Notes: generated from the sequence alone by a model not told the origin. A stretch of 64,000 nucleotides of DNA from Posidoniimonas polymericola (GCF_007859935.1 NZ_SJPO01000009.1:1-64000), one strand, 5' to 3'; positions 9,033 through 26,340 are shown, counted from the first letter of the stretch. Translations and numbers: made by a program.

Positions 9033-9500
9033 TCAGCCCGCGGCCAGCCGCGCGAGCAGCTCGACCGGCGTGACGACCTCGATCGTGGGGTAGGACGCCT
9101 GGAAGGCCTGGCCGACAGGGTCCCACGGATCCGCCAGGGCGAGCAGGTCGCGATCGCGGCTCACCACCAGGCTGGCAGAAGCCGCGATGGCGAGGTTGAT
9201 ATAGTGCTCGTCCTTAGGATCGCGCTGGAGTAAGAAGACTTCGAGAGGCTCCGGCAAGAACGTAGCGCACCGCCGAACTCCATCACAGAAATAGTCGAGG
9301 CGTTGGACTGTGATTCCGAATTTGTGGGCGATCTTGGGCCGCAGACACACGTCCCTGAGTTCGTTCAGGATGTACTGCGATATGTAGAGGCTGACCGTTC
9401 CTTCACCCCCAGCGTCTAGGCACGAACCCGCCGGCCCCGTGGGTCCGATCAGCGCCTGGAAGTAGACGTTGCAGTCGAAGACGACGCGCGGGGCTGACAT
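9033..9500 (-). CDS. PIN-domain ribonuclease toxin
   Basis: A 155-residue PIN-domain protein of the kind annotated as 'putative toxin-antitoxin system toxin component, PIN family'. The acidic metal-binding residues are Asp9 (VVFDCN), Glu47 (LNELRD), Asp97 (RDPKDEHY) and Asp116 (VVSRDRDL). PIN toxins cleave RNA, often tRNA or rRNA, when their antitoxin is lost. The start used is the ATG at 9500, which overlaps the antitoxin stop (TGATG); a GTG one codon upstream (9503) is also possible. Strict coupling to the preceding small gene supports a toxin/antitoxin pair. The module lies just downstream of the rpsG terminator, between rpsG and fusA, unusual company for accessory DNA. Confidence 0.85.
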   Translation of the reverse strand: MSAPRVVFDCNVYFQALIGPTGPAGSCLDAGGEGTVSLYISQYILNELRDVCLRPKIAHKFGITVQRLDYFCDGVRRCATFLPEPLEVFLLQRDPKDEHYINLAIAASASLVVSRDRDLLALADPWDPVGQAFQASYPTIEVVTPVELLARLAAG

Positions 9501-9751
9501 CACTCGCCCCGCCGCATCGCGTGCTTCTCCTGCTCAAAGAGCTCGACCGCCTCATCCTCGGTCATGCCCGACTGCTCGAACGCCTCGCGGACGGGGCTGA
9601 GCACCTCGTTGAGGTCAGCCTGCTGAGAAGCCTTGGCCTGCGAAACAGACGCCCGCAGCTGGCTAACAACGAACGCCTCGTAGTCGACGCCGGCGGCCGA
9701 AGCCTGGTCGGCGAGCTGCTTGGCGAGGTCGTCGGGGATGTGCAGCGTCAT
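9500..9751 (-). CDS. Antitoxin of the PIN-domain toxin
   Basis: An 83-residue protein. Its N-terminus (MTLHIPDDLAKQLADQ) has the strand-then-helix pattern of a ribbon-helix-helix DNA-binding antitoxin. The acidic, helical C-terminal half ending in EQEKHAMRRGE would wrap the toxin. The start at 9751 is set by a strong Shine-Dalgarno AAGGAG ending 7 bp upstream; the in-frame ATG at 9772 would lie upstream of the predicted transcription start. The toxin gene begins inside its stop codon. RHH antitoxins usually repress their own promoter, and a small inverted repeat (CTTG-4-CAAG, 9762-9773) between the -10 box and the start is a candidate operator. Confidence 0.78.
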   Translation of the reverse strand: MTLHIPDDLAKQLADQASAAGVDYEAFVVSQLRASVSQAKASQQADLNEVLSPVREAFEQSGMTEDEAVELFEQEKHAMRRGE

Positions 9752-9771
9752 GGCGGTTCTCCTTGAATACA

Positions 9772-9800
9772 AGCATATCCCGCCCCGTGGCGTGGGTCAA
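9772..9800 (-). promoter_or_regulatory. Promoter of the toxin/antitoxin operon
   Basis: Read on the minus strand: TTGACC (-35, 9800-9795), a 17-bp spacer, TATGCT (-10, 9777-9772), close to the sigma-70 consensus. Transcription would start near 9765, only about 14 nt before the antitoxin ATG. The -35 box begins about 18 bp after the T-tract of the rpsG terminator, so the pair is insulated and has its own promoter. Confidence 0.65.
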
Positions 9801-9817
9801 AAAAGCCCGCCGCCAAA

Positions 9818-9853
9818 CAAAAAACGCCGGGCCTTGAAAACAAGGCCCGGCGT
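9818..9853 (-). terminator. Intrinsic terminator after rpsG
   Basis: On the minus strand a perfect 13-bp GC-rich stem (arms 9841-9853 and 9824-9836, 4-nt loop) is followed by a run of T (9823-9818). It ends the long secE-rpsG transcription block 33 bp after the rpsG stop and separates it from the toxin/antitoxin pair. Confidence 0.92.
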
Positions 9854-9885
9854 TCGATTGTCTGCGGCGTTGATAGCTTAAGCGG

Positions 9886-10356
9886 CTACCAAGCGAAGTG
9901 CGCGAACGCCTTGTTGGCGTCGGCCATGCGGTGGACGTTCTCGCGGCGGGTCATGGCGACGCCCTCGCGGTTGTAGGCGTTGACCAGCTCGTCGGCCAGC
10001 TTGAGGTGGGTCGGACGGCCCTTCTTCTCGCGGATCGCCATCAGCAGCCAGCGGATCGCCAGCGACTGCTGACGCGTGCGGTTGACCTGCATCGGCACCT
10101 GGTAGGCGGCGCCGCCGACGCGCTTCGAGCGGACCTCAATGGCCGGCTTCACGTTCTCCACCGCCTGGGTGAAGACCTCGATCGGCTCGACGTCCGGCAC
10201 CCGCTCCTTGATCACGTCCAGGGCGTCGTAGAAGATCCGCAGCGCGGTGCTCTTCTTGCCGTCGTTCATCAGGCAATTGACAAACTTACTGGCGAGGAGC
10301 GAGCCGTGCACGGGGTCCGGCTTGAGCTGCTTGCGACTTGCGGTAATACGGGCCAT
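9886..10356 (-). CDS. rpsG: 30S ribosomal protein S7
   Basis: S7, 156 residues, the normal length. It nucleates assembly of the 3' major domain of 16S rRNA and lines the tRNA exit site. The family signature is clear in the N-terminal [16 protein letters not shown] and in [13 protein letters not shown], and the C-terminus ends with the usual [13 protein letters not shown]. It lies 105 bp after rpsL and is the last gene before the terminator. The spacer upstream carries four 7-bp repeats (10362-10389) and no Shine-Dalgarno sequence. Confidence 0.98.
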   Translation of the reverse strand: MARITASRKQLKPDPVHGSLLASKFVNCLMNDGKKSTALRIFYDALDVIKERVPDVEPIEVFTQAVENVKPAIEVRSKRVGGAAYQVPMQVNRTRQQSLAIRWLLMAIREKKGRPTHLKLADELVNAYNREGVAMTRRENVHRMADANKAFAHFAW

Positions 10357-10361
10357 AAGGG

Positions 10362-10389
10362 GGCTGTTAGCTAGTGGCGTTTGGCTGTT
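10362..10389 (-). repeat. Heptamer repeat array upstream of rpsG
   Basis: Read on the minus strand this is four consecutive 7-bp units: AACAGCC, AAACGCC, ACTAGCT, AACAGCC. They fit the same loose consensus (purine-A-M-A-G-C-Y) as the arrays upstream of rplB and rplF. The rest of this rpsL-rpsG spacer, around 10424-10458, has further degenerate units in the opposite orientation, such as AACGGCC and AACAGCC on the plus strand. Confidence 0.6.
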
Positions 10390-10461
10390 GGTAAAAACGG
10401 TTTCGAGCGTGTCCGGCGCCGGCGGTTAGCGGGGGCTAACGGCCTGGGGCCAACAGCCTCG

Positions 10462-10851
10462 TTACTTCTTCTTCTTGGCGCCGCCGTCACGCTTGGCGCC
10501 GTAGCGGCTGCGGGACTGCTTGCGGTCCGACACGCCGAGCGTGTCGAGCGCGCCACGCACCACCTGGTAACGCACGCCCGGCAGGTCGCGGACACGGCCG
10601 CCGCGGACCAGCACGATGCTGTGCTCCTGCAGCGTGTGGCCCTCGCCCGGGATGTACACCGTAACTTCCTTGCCGTTGGACAGGCGGACACGGGTAATCT
10701 TCCGCAGGGCAGAGTTCGGCTTCTTGGGCGTCATGGTCCGGACCTGCAGACAAACACCCCGCTTCTGGGGGCACTTGTTCAGAACCGGCGACTTGCTGAA
10801 CTGCCGCTTCTTCTTGCGGTTTTTGCGGACGAGTTGATTGATTGTGGGCAT
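10462..10851 (-). CDS. rpsL: 30S ribosomal protein S12, with Arg at position 88
   Basis: S12, 129 residues, part of the decoding centre. The conserved blocks [25 protein letters not shown] and the QEHS region are present, with a lysine-rich C-terminus (GGAKKKK). Lys43 of the first streptomycin loop is kept. In the second loop the usual GGRVKDLPG reads GGRVRDLPG: the codon at 10588-10590 is CGC on the coding strand, giving Arg88. Lys-to-Arg at this site is a classical streptomycin-resistance change. It follows rpoC after 118 bp, which hold a hairpin and a likely promoter of its own. Confidence 0.98.
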   Translation of the reverse strand: MPTINQLVRKNRKKKRQFSKSPVLNKCPQKRGVCLQVRTMTPKKPNSALRKITRVRLSNGKEVTVYIPGEGHTLQEHSIVLVRGGRVRDLPGVRYQVVRGALDTLGVSDRKQSRSRYGAKRDGGAKKKK

Positions 10852-10898
10852 GAATCAGGTTTACCTACGTGGCGTGGCTCGCTAAGGGCGAACCTCAC

Positions 10899-10926
10899 AG
10901 GGTATCGAATTTTGCCCGGGTGTCAA
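10899..10926 (-). promoter_or_regulatory. Promoter of rpsL-rpsG
   Basis: On the minus strand: TTGACA (10926-10921), a 16-bp spacer, TACCCT (10904-10899). The -35 is a perfect consensus; the -10 is weak. Directly upstream, at 10927-10944, lies a CCGGGGGG/CCCCCCGG hairpin without a T-tract. It could slow polymerase leaving rpoC. rpsL-rpsG may thus be partly uncoupled from rpoBC. Confidence 0.5.
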
Positions 10927-10969
10927 CCGGGGGGAGCCCCCCGGGCGACGCCCTGGCAGTGGATTTGAG

Positions 10970-15358
<4,389 letters not shown>

Positions 15359-15427
15359 ATTAATTCGTGCTCCAAGAGGCGACGTGATTCGAACAGCGGA
15401 AGCAAAACAACGGGGGGTGCGTCGGAC

Positions 15428-19144
<3,717 letters not shown>

Positions 19145-19611
19145 AGGGGGCGCGCTGCTCCGTTAAGACGTGAGTTGGGCCAAACCAAGCAGAAAGACGT
19201 CAGGCGGGACGACGTCGAGCATGGAAACGACGAGCGACGCAACAAGAAACCGCCCCGGCGCCGGCAGGGGAGCCGGAATCGATTGGGGAACGCCCCGGCG
19301 GTTGCCAGGGGAGATCGACGCGCAGGGGGAACCAACAGACGAGAGCGCAGCGGGGGGCGCAACTCGTCGCGCGAGGGCAGCTTTCAAGCAGGGATCGCTA
19401 GGCATCCAGTAAGACCGTGCGGTAAGAAGCTGGGGCCGGATGACGCCCGCCGGCTAGCGCCGGACAGCCGTCTCCCGGATGAGTGCACAACGACGAGCCT
19501 CCAAGCACGCGACTTGCACAACCCCCGAGCGGGCAGAGCCCACTCCTTAGAGTGTCGCACAAAGCACATTCTGTGCCAAGAGGCCGCCGCGGCACAACAG
19601 CAACCGCGCGG
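19145..19611 (-). other. Long rplL-rpoB spacer, probable leader/attenuation region
   Basis: 467 bp without a supported gene. The frames across it are arginine/serine/proline-rich. In E. coli the same spacer holds an attenuator and an RNase processing site that set rpoBC levels below those of L7/L12. The position and length suggest a similar role, but I see no classical hairpin plus T-tract, so this remains inference. Confidence 0.4.
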
Positions 19612-20028
19612 CTACTTGATAACCGCGGTTGCGCCAGCTTCTTCCAGCTCGGCCTTGATCTTCTCGGCGTCTTCCTTCGAGCAGCCTTCCTTGACCTTGC
19701 TCGGAACGCCTTCGACCAGGTCCTTGGCTTCCTTCAGACCCAGGCCGGTGATGCCACGGACGACCTTGATCACGCCGATCTTCTTGTCGCCGAAGCTCTC
19801 CATCACGACGTCGAACTCGGTCTGCTCTTCGGCAGCCGCCGCGCCGCCACCGTCGCCGGCGGGGCCTGCCATCATCACCGCGCCGCCACCAGCGGCCGGC
19901 TCGATGCCGTGCTCATTCTTCAGGTAATCGCTGAGTTCCTTGGCCTCCTTGAGGGTCAGGCCGACAATCTTGTCGCCCATTTCCTTGGTGGCGTCCGAGT
20001 ACTCCAACACTGCTGCTTCTTCACTCAT
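19612..20028 (-). CDS. rplL: 50S ribosomal protein L7/L12
   Basis: L7/L12, 138 residues, the multimeric stalk protein that recruits translational GTPases. The order is standard: N-terminal dimerisation domain, a glycine/alanine-rich hinge ([20 protein letters not shown]) and the C-terminal factor-binding domain with [20 protein letters not shown]. The start at 20028 ([10 protein letters not shown]) was chosen because the upstream in-frame extension is compositionally unlike L7/L12 and reads as spacer. It follows rplJ after 221 bp, longer than usual for this pair. Confidence 0.97.
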   Translation of the reverse strand: MSEEAAVLEYSDATKEMGDKIVGLTLKEAKELSDYLKNEHGIEPAAGGGAVMMAGPAGDGGGAAAAEEQTEFDVVMESFGDKKIGVIKVVRGITGLGLKEAKDLVEGVPSKVKEGCSKEDAEKIKAELEEAGATAVIK

Positions 20029-20249
20029 GGTCTCTTGCCTTGCCTTTCTGCAGGGTTGGCCCCCTCCCCAGGGGGCCCGTGGTCGTTGGTCGCTGAAAAA
20101 CTCTCGGCTTGGCAATCGCTGCTAGGGCTGCGCCGAAACCGGATGTGACTTGGTTGCCCGCCAAACTCCGCCTCCGGGGAGACCGAGCGGCCTCTGCAGG
20201 CCGAACGCTGCAGGCCTGACACGGGCGAGGCCTGAGCGGTGGTCGCGGG

Positions 20250-20774
20250 CTACTCTTCGTCGCCCTCGCCCTTCTGCTTAATCTGGCTGCCTAGCGAGGC
20301 GCCAGGACCAAGCAGCTGAGCGTTGAGCGTCATGCCCGGGCCGAGGATCTGGCCCATCAGGATGCTGAGCTGCTCGCCACGGCTGGGCCACTTGCTGACC
20401 GCCGTGACGTCGTCGGCCGAGAGCTTGGCGCCGTCCATCACGCCGCCGCGCGCCTCGAACTCCTCGAAAGCCTTGTCCTTCTTGACCGCGACGATCTCTT
20501 TGGCTAGCGAGACAATATCCTCGCCGCCCCAGGCGACCGCCATCGTGCCCTCGGCGCCCTCGAACGCCGGCGCGAGGGTGGTGCCCTCGCTGGCGCGGCG
20601 GGCCAGGCTGTTCTTCACCACCATCAGGCTGATGTTCTTCTCACGCAGCCGGCGGCGGAGCACGACGGCGTCGTTCGCTTCCAGCTTGCTGACATCCACC
20701 AGCAGGGCGTCGTTGACGCCGTCCCAACGGCTTTTCAGCTCGTCGGTCATCAGTTGTTTGACGTACTTACTCAT
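20250..20774 (-). CDS. rplJ: 50S ribosomal protein L10
   Basis: L10, 174 residues, the stalk base that binds 23S rRNA and carries L7/L12 dimers. The N-terminal rRNA-binding domain has the family pattern (NDALLVDVSKLEANDAVVLR then SLMVVKNSLARRA). The C-terminal helix that would bind L7/L12 ends in a short charged tail KQKGEGDEE. It follows rplA by 69 bp. L10 often represses its own operon; a leader structure was not resolved here. Confidence 0.97.
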   Translation of the reverse strand: MSKYVKQLMTDELKSRWDGVNDALLVDVSKLEANDAVVLRRRLREKNISLMVVKNSLARRASEGTTLAPAFEGAEGTMAVAWGGEDIVSLAKEIVAVKKDKAFEEFEARGGVMDGAKLSADDVTAVSKWPSRGEQLSILMGQILGPGMTLNAQLLGPGASLGSQIKQKGEGDEE

Positions 20775-20843
20775 AAGAGTGACCGGGGGTCAGGGGTTAG
20801 CGGACCGGGCGATGGCCCAGGCCATAACCAAAGATCGGGAAGC

Positions 20844-21524
20844 TTAAACCGCGACGCGGACGCTGGGGCTCATCGTCGCGCTGAGGTGGACGCCCTTCAA
20901 GTAGACGCCCTTCACCGCTGCAGGCTTCATGCTGACGATCTTGTCCACAAACGCCTGAACGTTCTCGCTGAGCTTTTCGGGATCGAAGCTCAGCTTGCCG
21001 ACCGGGGCGTGAATATTGCCACCCTTGTCGTTGCGGAACTCGACCTTGCCGGCCTTGTACTCCGAGACAGCCGTTCCGACGTCGGGCGTCACCGTGCCGG
21101 CGCGGGGCGAGGGCATCAGGCCGCGGGGGCCGAGCACCCGGCCAAGCGGGCCGACCAGCTTCATCATGTCGGGCGCCGCAATACAGACGTCGAAGTCGGT
21201 CCAGCCGCCGAGGATCTTCTTGGAGAGGTCCTCGTCGCCCACCTCGTCGGCGCCGGCCGCCTTGGCGGCTTCGGCCTGCGGGCCCTTGGCGAAGACCACC
21301 ACCCGCTGCTCCTTGCCGATGCCGTGCGGCAGGACAATCGAGCCGCGGACGATCTGGTCCGCCTGCGTGTGGTCGATGCCCAAACGCATCGCGATCTCGA
21401 CCATCTGGTCGAACTTGGTGCCGTCGTAGCCTTTGAGGGTCTTCACCGCATCAGAAAGCGGGAACGCCTCTTTGCTCTTCTGGTTCGCGGCGAGTGCGCG
21501 AAAACGTTTCGACTGCTTTGCCAT
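20844..21524 (-). CDS. rplA: 50S ribosomal protein L1
   Basis: L1, 226 residues, forms the mobile L1 stalk at the ribosomal E site and in many bacteria represses the L11-L1 operon. Typical L1 blocks are present: [46 protein letters not shown] and the C-terminal SVRVAV. It is separated from rplK by 202 bp rather than the usual few bases, leaving room for a regulatory leader. Confidence 0.98.
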   Translation of the reverse strand: MAKQSKRFRALAANQKSKEAFPLSDAVKTLKGYDGTKFDQMVEIAMRLGIDHTQADQIVRGSIVLPHGIGKEQRVVVFAKGPQAEAAKAAGADEVGDEDLSKKILGGWTDFDVCIAAPDMMKLVGPLGRVLGPRGLMPSPRAGTVTPDVGTAVSEYKAGKVEFRNDKGGNIHAPVGKLSFDPEKLSENVQAFVDKIVSMKPAAVKGVYLKGVHLSATMSPSVRVAV

Positions 21525-21726
21525 CTTGCTTCACCCCAAAAAATGCGGGAAGTGTGGTCCAAACCGCGGGGATGCCCATCAGGCTCACCCCGCGTCCCAC
21601 CTTCACTCGTGTGGCTGCGCGACTCAAACGCGATGCCGTAAACTCCTACACCACCACCACTTGCGACTCTAGGCGTGAGGCACGCACCGCCCAAAAACGC
21701 GTGGCAGACTCGTAAGTATGCCCGAT

Positions 21727-22152
21727 TTAACCTTCGACCACTAGCCCCATGCTGCGGGCCGTGCCGGCCACCATCCGCGCGGCGTGCTCGACGTCGCGGG
21801 CGTTGAGGTCGTTCATCTTGGTCGTGGCGATCTCTTCAAGCTGGGCCTGCGTGACCTTGCCGACCTTGGTCTTGTTCGGCACGCCCGACCCCTTGGCGAC
21901 GCCGGCCGCCTTTTTTAGCAGCACGGCGGCCGGGGGGCTCTTGCAGATGAAGTCGAAGGAGCGGTCGTTGTAGACGCTCACCACGACCGGGATCATCATC
22001 CCGCCGGCTTCCTTCGTGGCGTCGTTGAACGCCTGAACAAACTGGCCAAGGTTGATGCCGTGTTTACCCAGCGCGGTGCCGACAGGCGGCGCGGGGGTCG
22101 CCTGACCGCCAGGGATCTGAAACTTTTCTTGTCCGACTAACTGCTTGGCCAT
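21727..22152 (-). CDS. rplK: 50S ribosomal protein L11
   Basis: L11, 141 residues, the normal length. It binds the GTPase-associated region of 23S rRNA together with L10 and is needed for RelA activation and thiostrepton binding. The N-terminal proline-rich loop ([18 protein letters not shown]) and the C-terminal rRNA-binding domain ([20 protein letters not shown]) are clear. It follows nusG by 51 bp. Confidence 0.98.
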   Translation of the reverse strand: MAKQLVGQEKFQIPGGQATPAPPVGTALGKHGINLGQFVQAFNDATKEAGGMMIPVVVSVYNDRSFDFICKSPPAAVLLKKAAGVAKGSGVPNKTKVGKVTQAQLEEIATTKMNDLNARDVEHAARMVAGTARSMGLVVEG

Positions 22153-22203
22153 GACTGCTGGATGGTAGGAAGTGGTTGGTGTGGGGTGACAGGAAGAACG
22201 CCG

Positions 22204-23043
22204 CTACAGGTTCTCGACCTGCCAGTACTCGAGTTCCACCGGGGTCGGGCGGCCGAAGATGCTGAGCATCACGGTGACCTTGCCGTGGATGTCGTCGATC
22301 TTGCTGACCTCGCCCTCGAAACTCTCGAAGTTGCCGTCCTTGACCTTGACCTTGTCCCCCTCCTGGAACGGGATCGCCAGCTTGGGAGCCTCGTCGGTCT
22401 CGTCCTCCTCCGTGTGGAGGATCTTGGCGACGTCCTGCGACGCCATCGGAGTGGGCTTGCCGCCGGATCCGGTGAAGTCGCCGATGCCGGAGGTCTCGCG
22501 GATGGCGAACCAGGTGTCGTCGTTGACGTGCATCTGCACGGCGATGTAGCCGGGCCAGATCTTCCGCTCAACAACCTTCTTCTTGCCGGCCTTGAACTCG
22601 GTGACCTTCTCGGTCGGCACCATGATCTCGCCAAAGTAGCGGTCCAGCCCCTCGATCGAGACCTTCCGCTGCAACGCGGCCGAAATCGAGCGTTCGCGGT
22701 TGCTCTGGACCTTGAGGATGTACCAGTCCATGTCGATGTCCTCGTCCTCCTCCTCGATCAACTCGAGGGGGCCCGAGGGGGCCGCGACCGGCTCCTCTTC
22801 GTCGTCCATGGCGGCCTCGGCGGCCGCCAGCTCTGCCTCGTCCTGGGCGCTCAACCCGCTGTCGGCCTCGGCGGTCTCTTCGACCGGGACCTGGGGAGCG
22901 CCGTCAGCCGGCGCCGACTCCTGCTCGGCGCCCGCGGCGGGCCCGACATCCTGCAGAGCTTCAGCCTGGGCATCGACGGCCGCCTCCTCCGCCGGGATCG
23001 GGGCGGGGGCGTCCTCGTTCGACTTTTCAGAGCCGTCTAGCAC
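22204..23043 (-). CDS. nusG: Transcription elongation/termination factor NusG with a long acidic N-terminus
   Basis: NusG binds RNA polymerase through its NGN domain and couples it to Rho or the ribosome through its KOW domain. The NGN domain begins at about residue 106 (DWYILKVQSNRERS) and the KOW domain is at the C-terminus (KEGDKVKVKDGNFESFEGEV). At 279 residues it is about 100 longer than usual: residues 1-105 are rich in Ala, Glu, Asp and Pro. Codon use in that extension matches the rest of the gene, so I take it as translated. An in-frame ATG at codon 105 would give a normal 175-residue NusG, so two forms are conceivable. It follows secE by 60 bp. Confidence 0.95.
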   Translation of the reverse strand: MLDGSEKSNEDAPAPIPAEEAAVDAQAEALQDVGPAAGAEQESAPADGAPQVPVEETAEADSGLSAQDEAELAAAEAAMDDEEEPVAAPSGPLELIEEEDEDIDMDWYILKVQSNRERSISAALQRKVSIEGLDRYFGEIMVPTEKVTEFKAGKKKVVERKIWPGYIAVQMHVNDDTWFAIRETSGIGDFTGSGGKPTPMASQDVAKILHTEEDETDEAPKLAIPFQEGDKVKVKDGNFESFEGEVSKIDDIHGKVTVMLSIFGRPTPVELEYWQVENL

Positions 23044-23103
23044 GATTCACCAACACAAGACAAATGATTCACGACTGACAAAACTCGCGGGCAACGCCGC
23101 CTA

Positions 23104-23526
23104 CTAGCCGCCGATCGACAGCAGCGTGTTCAGCAGGTTGCTCCACACCAGGTCGTACAGGTAGAGCAGGGCTGCCAGCACAAAGATCGTCAAGATCACG
23201 ACCACCGACGCCCGCCACAACTCGCCCCGCTTCGGCCAGGTGACCTTGTTCATCTCCGCCTCGACGGAGATCAAAAAATCGGCGAACGTCGGTAGCTGCA
23301 CCAGCCGGAAGGCGGCCCAGGCGCCGAGCGCAAACACGCCCACGGAAACCGGCACCGCCAACGCATTGGCGTTCTCCGAACCGTTGGCCTGCATCCAGGT
23401 CATCAACGAGTAGGAGCCGACCGCAATGGCGATCGCGATCGCGTAGAAGGTCACCTGCCGGGCGACCCTCCCTTGCGTCCGCTTGTAAAACCCGATCGAA
23501 AACAGTTGGTGTAGGTATGCGGTCAC
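23104..23526 (-). CDS. secE: Protein translocase subunit SecE
   Basis: SecE, about 140 residues, clamps SecY in the Sec channel. The C-terminal half carries the hallmark amphipathic segment EAEMNKVTWPKRGELW followed by the essential transmembrane helix (VVVILTIFVLAALLYLY). Two further predicted membrane helices come before it (about residues 25-45 and 52-75), so this is a three-helix type. The start is probably the GTG at 23526 (MTAYLHQLFS). The longer frame to 23583 adds residues that look like spacer. It lies between tRNA-Trp and nusG, the standard order. Confidence 0.93.
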   Translation of the reverse strand: MTAYLHQLFSIGFYKRTQGRVARQVTFYAIAIAIAVGSYSLMTWMQANGSENANALAVPVSVGVFALGAWAAFRLVQLPTFADFLISVEAEMNKVTWPKRGELWRASVVVILTIFVLAALLYLYDLVWSNLLNTLLSIGG

Positions 23527-23732
23527 GATCCTGTGAGCCTCGTTGCTGCGGGCCGCCGCCCGCCAAACCGGCGAGCCAACCACTCCGCTCCGTACAGGGC
23601 GGGTTCGCCCCTCTTTCGACTACAGCCCTGCGGGCTACTACACCGCTGCCGAGACCCCCGCTGGGACCCCACTGGAGACCCTGCGGGCAAACCCCGCCTC
23701 GTGCACAACTCCGACGCTCGGAGGCTGCTAAG

Positions 23733-23805
23733 CAGGGGCGGTGGGACTCGAACTCACAACCCCCGGTTTTGGAAACCGGTGCTCTGCCAATTGAGCTACG
23801 CCCCT
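23733..23805 (-). tRNA. trnW: tRNA-Trp (CCA)
   Basis: A complete 73-nt cloverleaf on the minus strand. The 7-bp acceptor stem is AGGGGCG/CGCCCCT, the D-arm contains AGCTCAATTGGCAGAGC, the anticodon loop is TTCCAAA with anticodon CCA, and the T-arm has GTTCGAG. The 3' CCA is not encoded. It lies between tuf and secE, where a Trp tRNA is common in bacteria. Confidence 0.97.
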
Positions 23806-23888
23806 GTTGGAAAGCGGCAGGCAAGAGTGGAGAGGGGAACGCCTGCGGCTGCCCCCCCCCTCTCCGCCTGATGCTTTCACACGCTAAC

Positions 23889-25088
<1,200 letters not shown>

Positions 25089-25178
25089 TTTTCTCCCTGC
25101 TTAACTTCCGGGAACCGTGTTCTGCAAATCAGAACGGAGTTTGTGTTGCTAGTAAATCGAAACCGAACTTCAAGGAAG

Positions 25179-25251
<73 letters not shown>

Positions 25252-25336
25252 CTGATCGACACCGGGTGAACAACGCCGGCAGGCGGCCACCGGCGGGAAC
25301 CCCGCCAGACAACCCACCGCCACCTCTCGCCCTCAA

Positions 25337-25407
25337 AGCGGGTGAAGGGAATCGAACCCTCGTCATCAGCTTGGAAGGCTGTTGCTCTACCATTGAGCTA
25401 CACCCGC
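25337..25407 (-). tRNA. trnG: tRNA-Gly (TCC)
   Basis: A 71-nt cloverleaf on the minus strand: acceptor GCGGGTG/CACCCGC, anticodon TCC in a CTTCCAA loop, T-loop GTTCGAT. The discriminator is T and CCA is not encoded. Third in the Thr-Tyr-Gly-Thr cluster, matching glyT upstream of tufB. Confidence 0.96.
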
Positions 25408-25500
25408 GACGACGAAGCCCAAAAGGGGAACACCGCAGACCGACGACGCCAACCGCCGCACGACCGCAACCGCCTTTCCCTCTTCGCCTCTTCCTCTTAG

Positions 25501-25582
25501 TGGTGGGTGCAGGATTCGAACCTGCGAAGGCATAGCCAGCAGATTTACAGTCTGCCCCGTTTGACCGCTTCGGTAACCCACC
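25501..25582 (-). tRNA. trnY: tRNA-Tyr (GTA)
   Basis: An 82-nt class II tRNA on the minus strand with a long variable arm: acceptor GGTGGGT/ACCCACC, anticodon GTA in a CTGTAAA loop, T-loop GTTCGAA. Second in the cluster, as tyrU in E. coli. Confidence 0.96.
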
Positions 25583-25732
25583 GTCACTTGGGCCGGCGAC
25601 CGGCGGGCCTCGCTACGCTACACACGGCGCCACACCTAGCAGTGTCCCGCTCTACGCAGCTGTTAACCAGCCCTCACCAACCGCAACCCCCACGGAGCTG
25701 CAACCGTCGGGCCAGCGGACCTCGCTCGCAAG

Positions 25733-25805
25733 AGCTAGCGGAGGGACTTGAACCCACAACCTGCTGATTACAAATCAGCTGCTCTGCCAATTGAGCTACG
25801 CTAGC
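25733..25805 (-). tRNA. trnT: tRNA-Thr (TGT)
   Basis: A 73-nt cloverleaf on the minus strand: acceptor GCTAGCG/CGCTAGC, anticodon loop TTTGTAA with anticodon TGT, T-loop GTTCAAG. It is the first gene of the long minus-strand block, equivalent to thrU in the E. coli tufB operon. Confidence 0.96.
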
Positions 25806-25835
25806 CCGACGCTCGCAAACTCGTGCGAATCGCCT

Positions 25836-25863
25836 AATATAGCCGTCCTGACCACCGCCGCAA
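25836..25863 (-). promoter_or_regulatory. Promoter of the tRNA-tuf operon
   Basis: On the minus strand: TTGCGG (25863-25858), a 16-bp spacer, TATATT (25841-25836). A GC-rich discriminator (AGGCG) follows, as in stringently controlled stable-RNA promoters. Transcription would begin near 25829, about 24 nt before the first tRNA. Upstream to about 26340 I see nothing else beyond weak GC-rich frames. Confidence 0.55.
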
Positions 25864-26340
25864 GGGCGGTATTTGGGGTATTTGTCGTCTCCCCCCCATC
25901 GCTCACGACAGCAACTTCCCAAGATCAAGGCGGATGTCCAAAGGTTCGCCTTCGATCCGCTCGCCGCATGGCGCCCAAGGCCCCCATTCATCCGCGCTTC
26001 CGCGACCAGCAGACACCCCCTTGCAGGCGTCGACCTGAACGACCTGGCGCCCCCACTGAAGGAGGGGAGAGCCGTGCGGGCAAACCAAGCTGGGGCGAGC
26101 TGGAGGAATAGGCTGGCTCAGGCCTCGCAAAGTTTTTCGAAACGCCCCACTCGCGGCGATGCCGGCCCACCATCACCGTAAGCCGCTTACTGTAAAGACC
26201 TTACGCCCTTAACCGATCCTTCACGCGGCCTTTGCTAGCACTTCACGATATGCCACAACCTGTTGTGTGCTAGCAACTTACGAAATACAAGATTGCGCGT
26301 TGACGGGCGATTCGATTGGAGTAAGATCTGGCCCCCAGCG

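Noticed and set aside
9500-9772. Longer antitoxin starting at 9772
   Set aside because: The extra codons overlap the -10 box and lie before the predicted transcription start; the AAGGAG site fits the ATG at 9751.
23733-23805. rpmG (L33) next to tRNA-Trp
   Set aside because: In many bacteria rpmG lies between tuf and this tRNA, but the space to tuf is only about 80 bp and encodes no L33.
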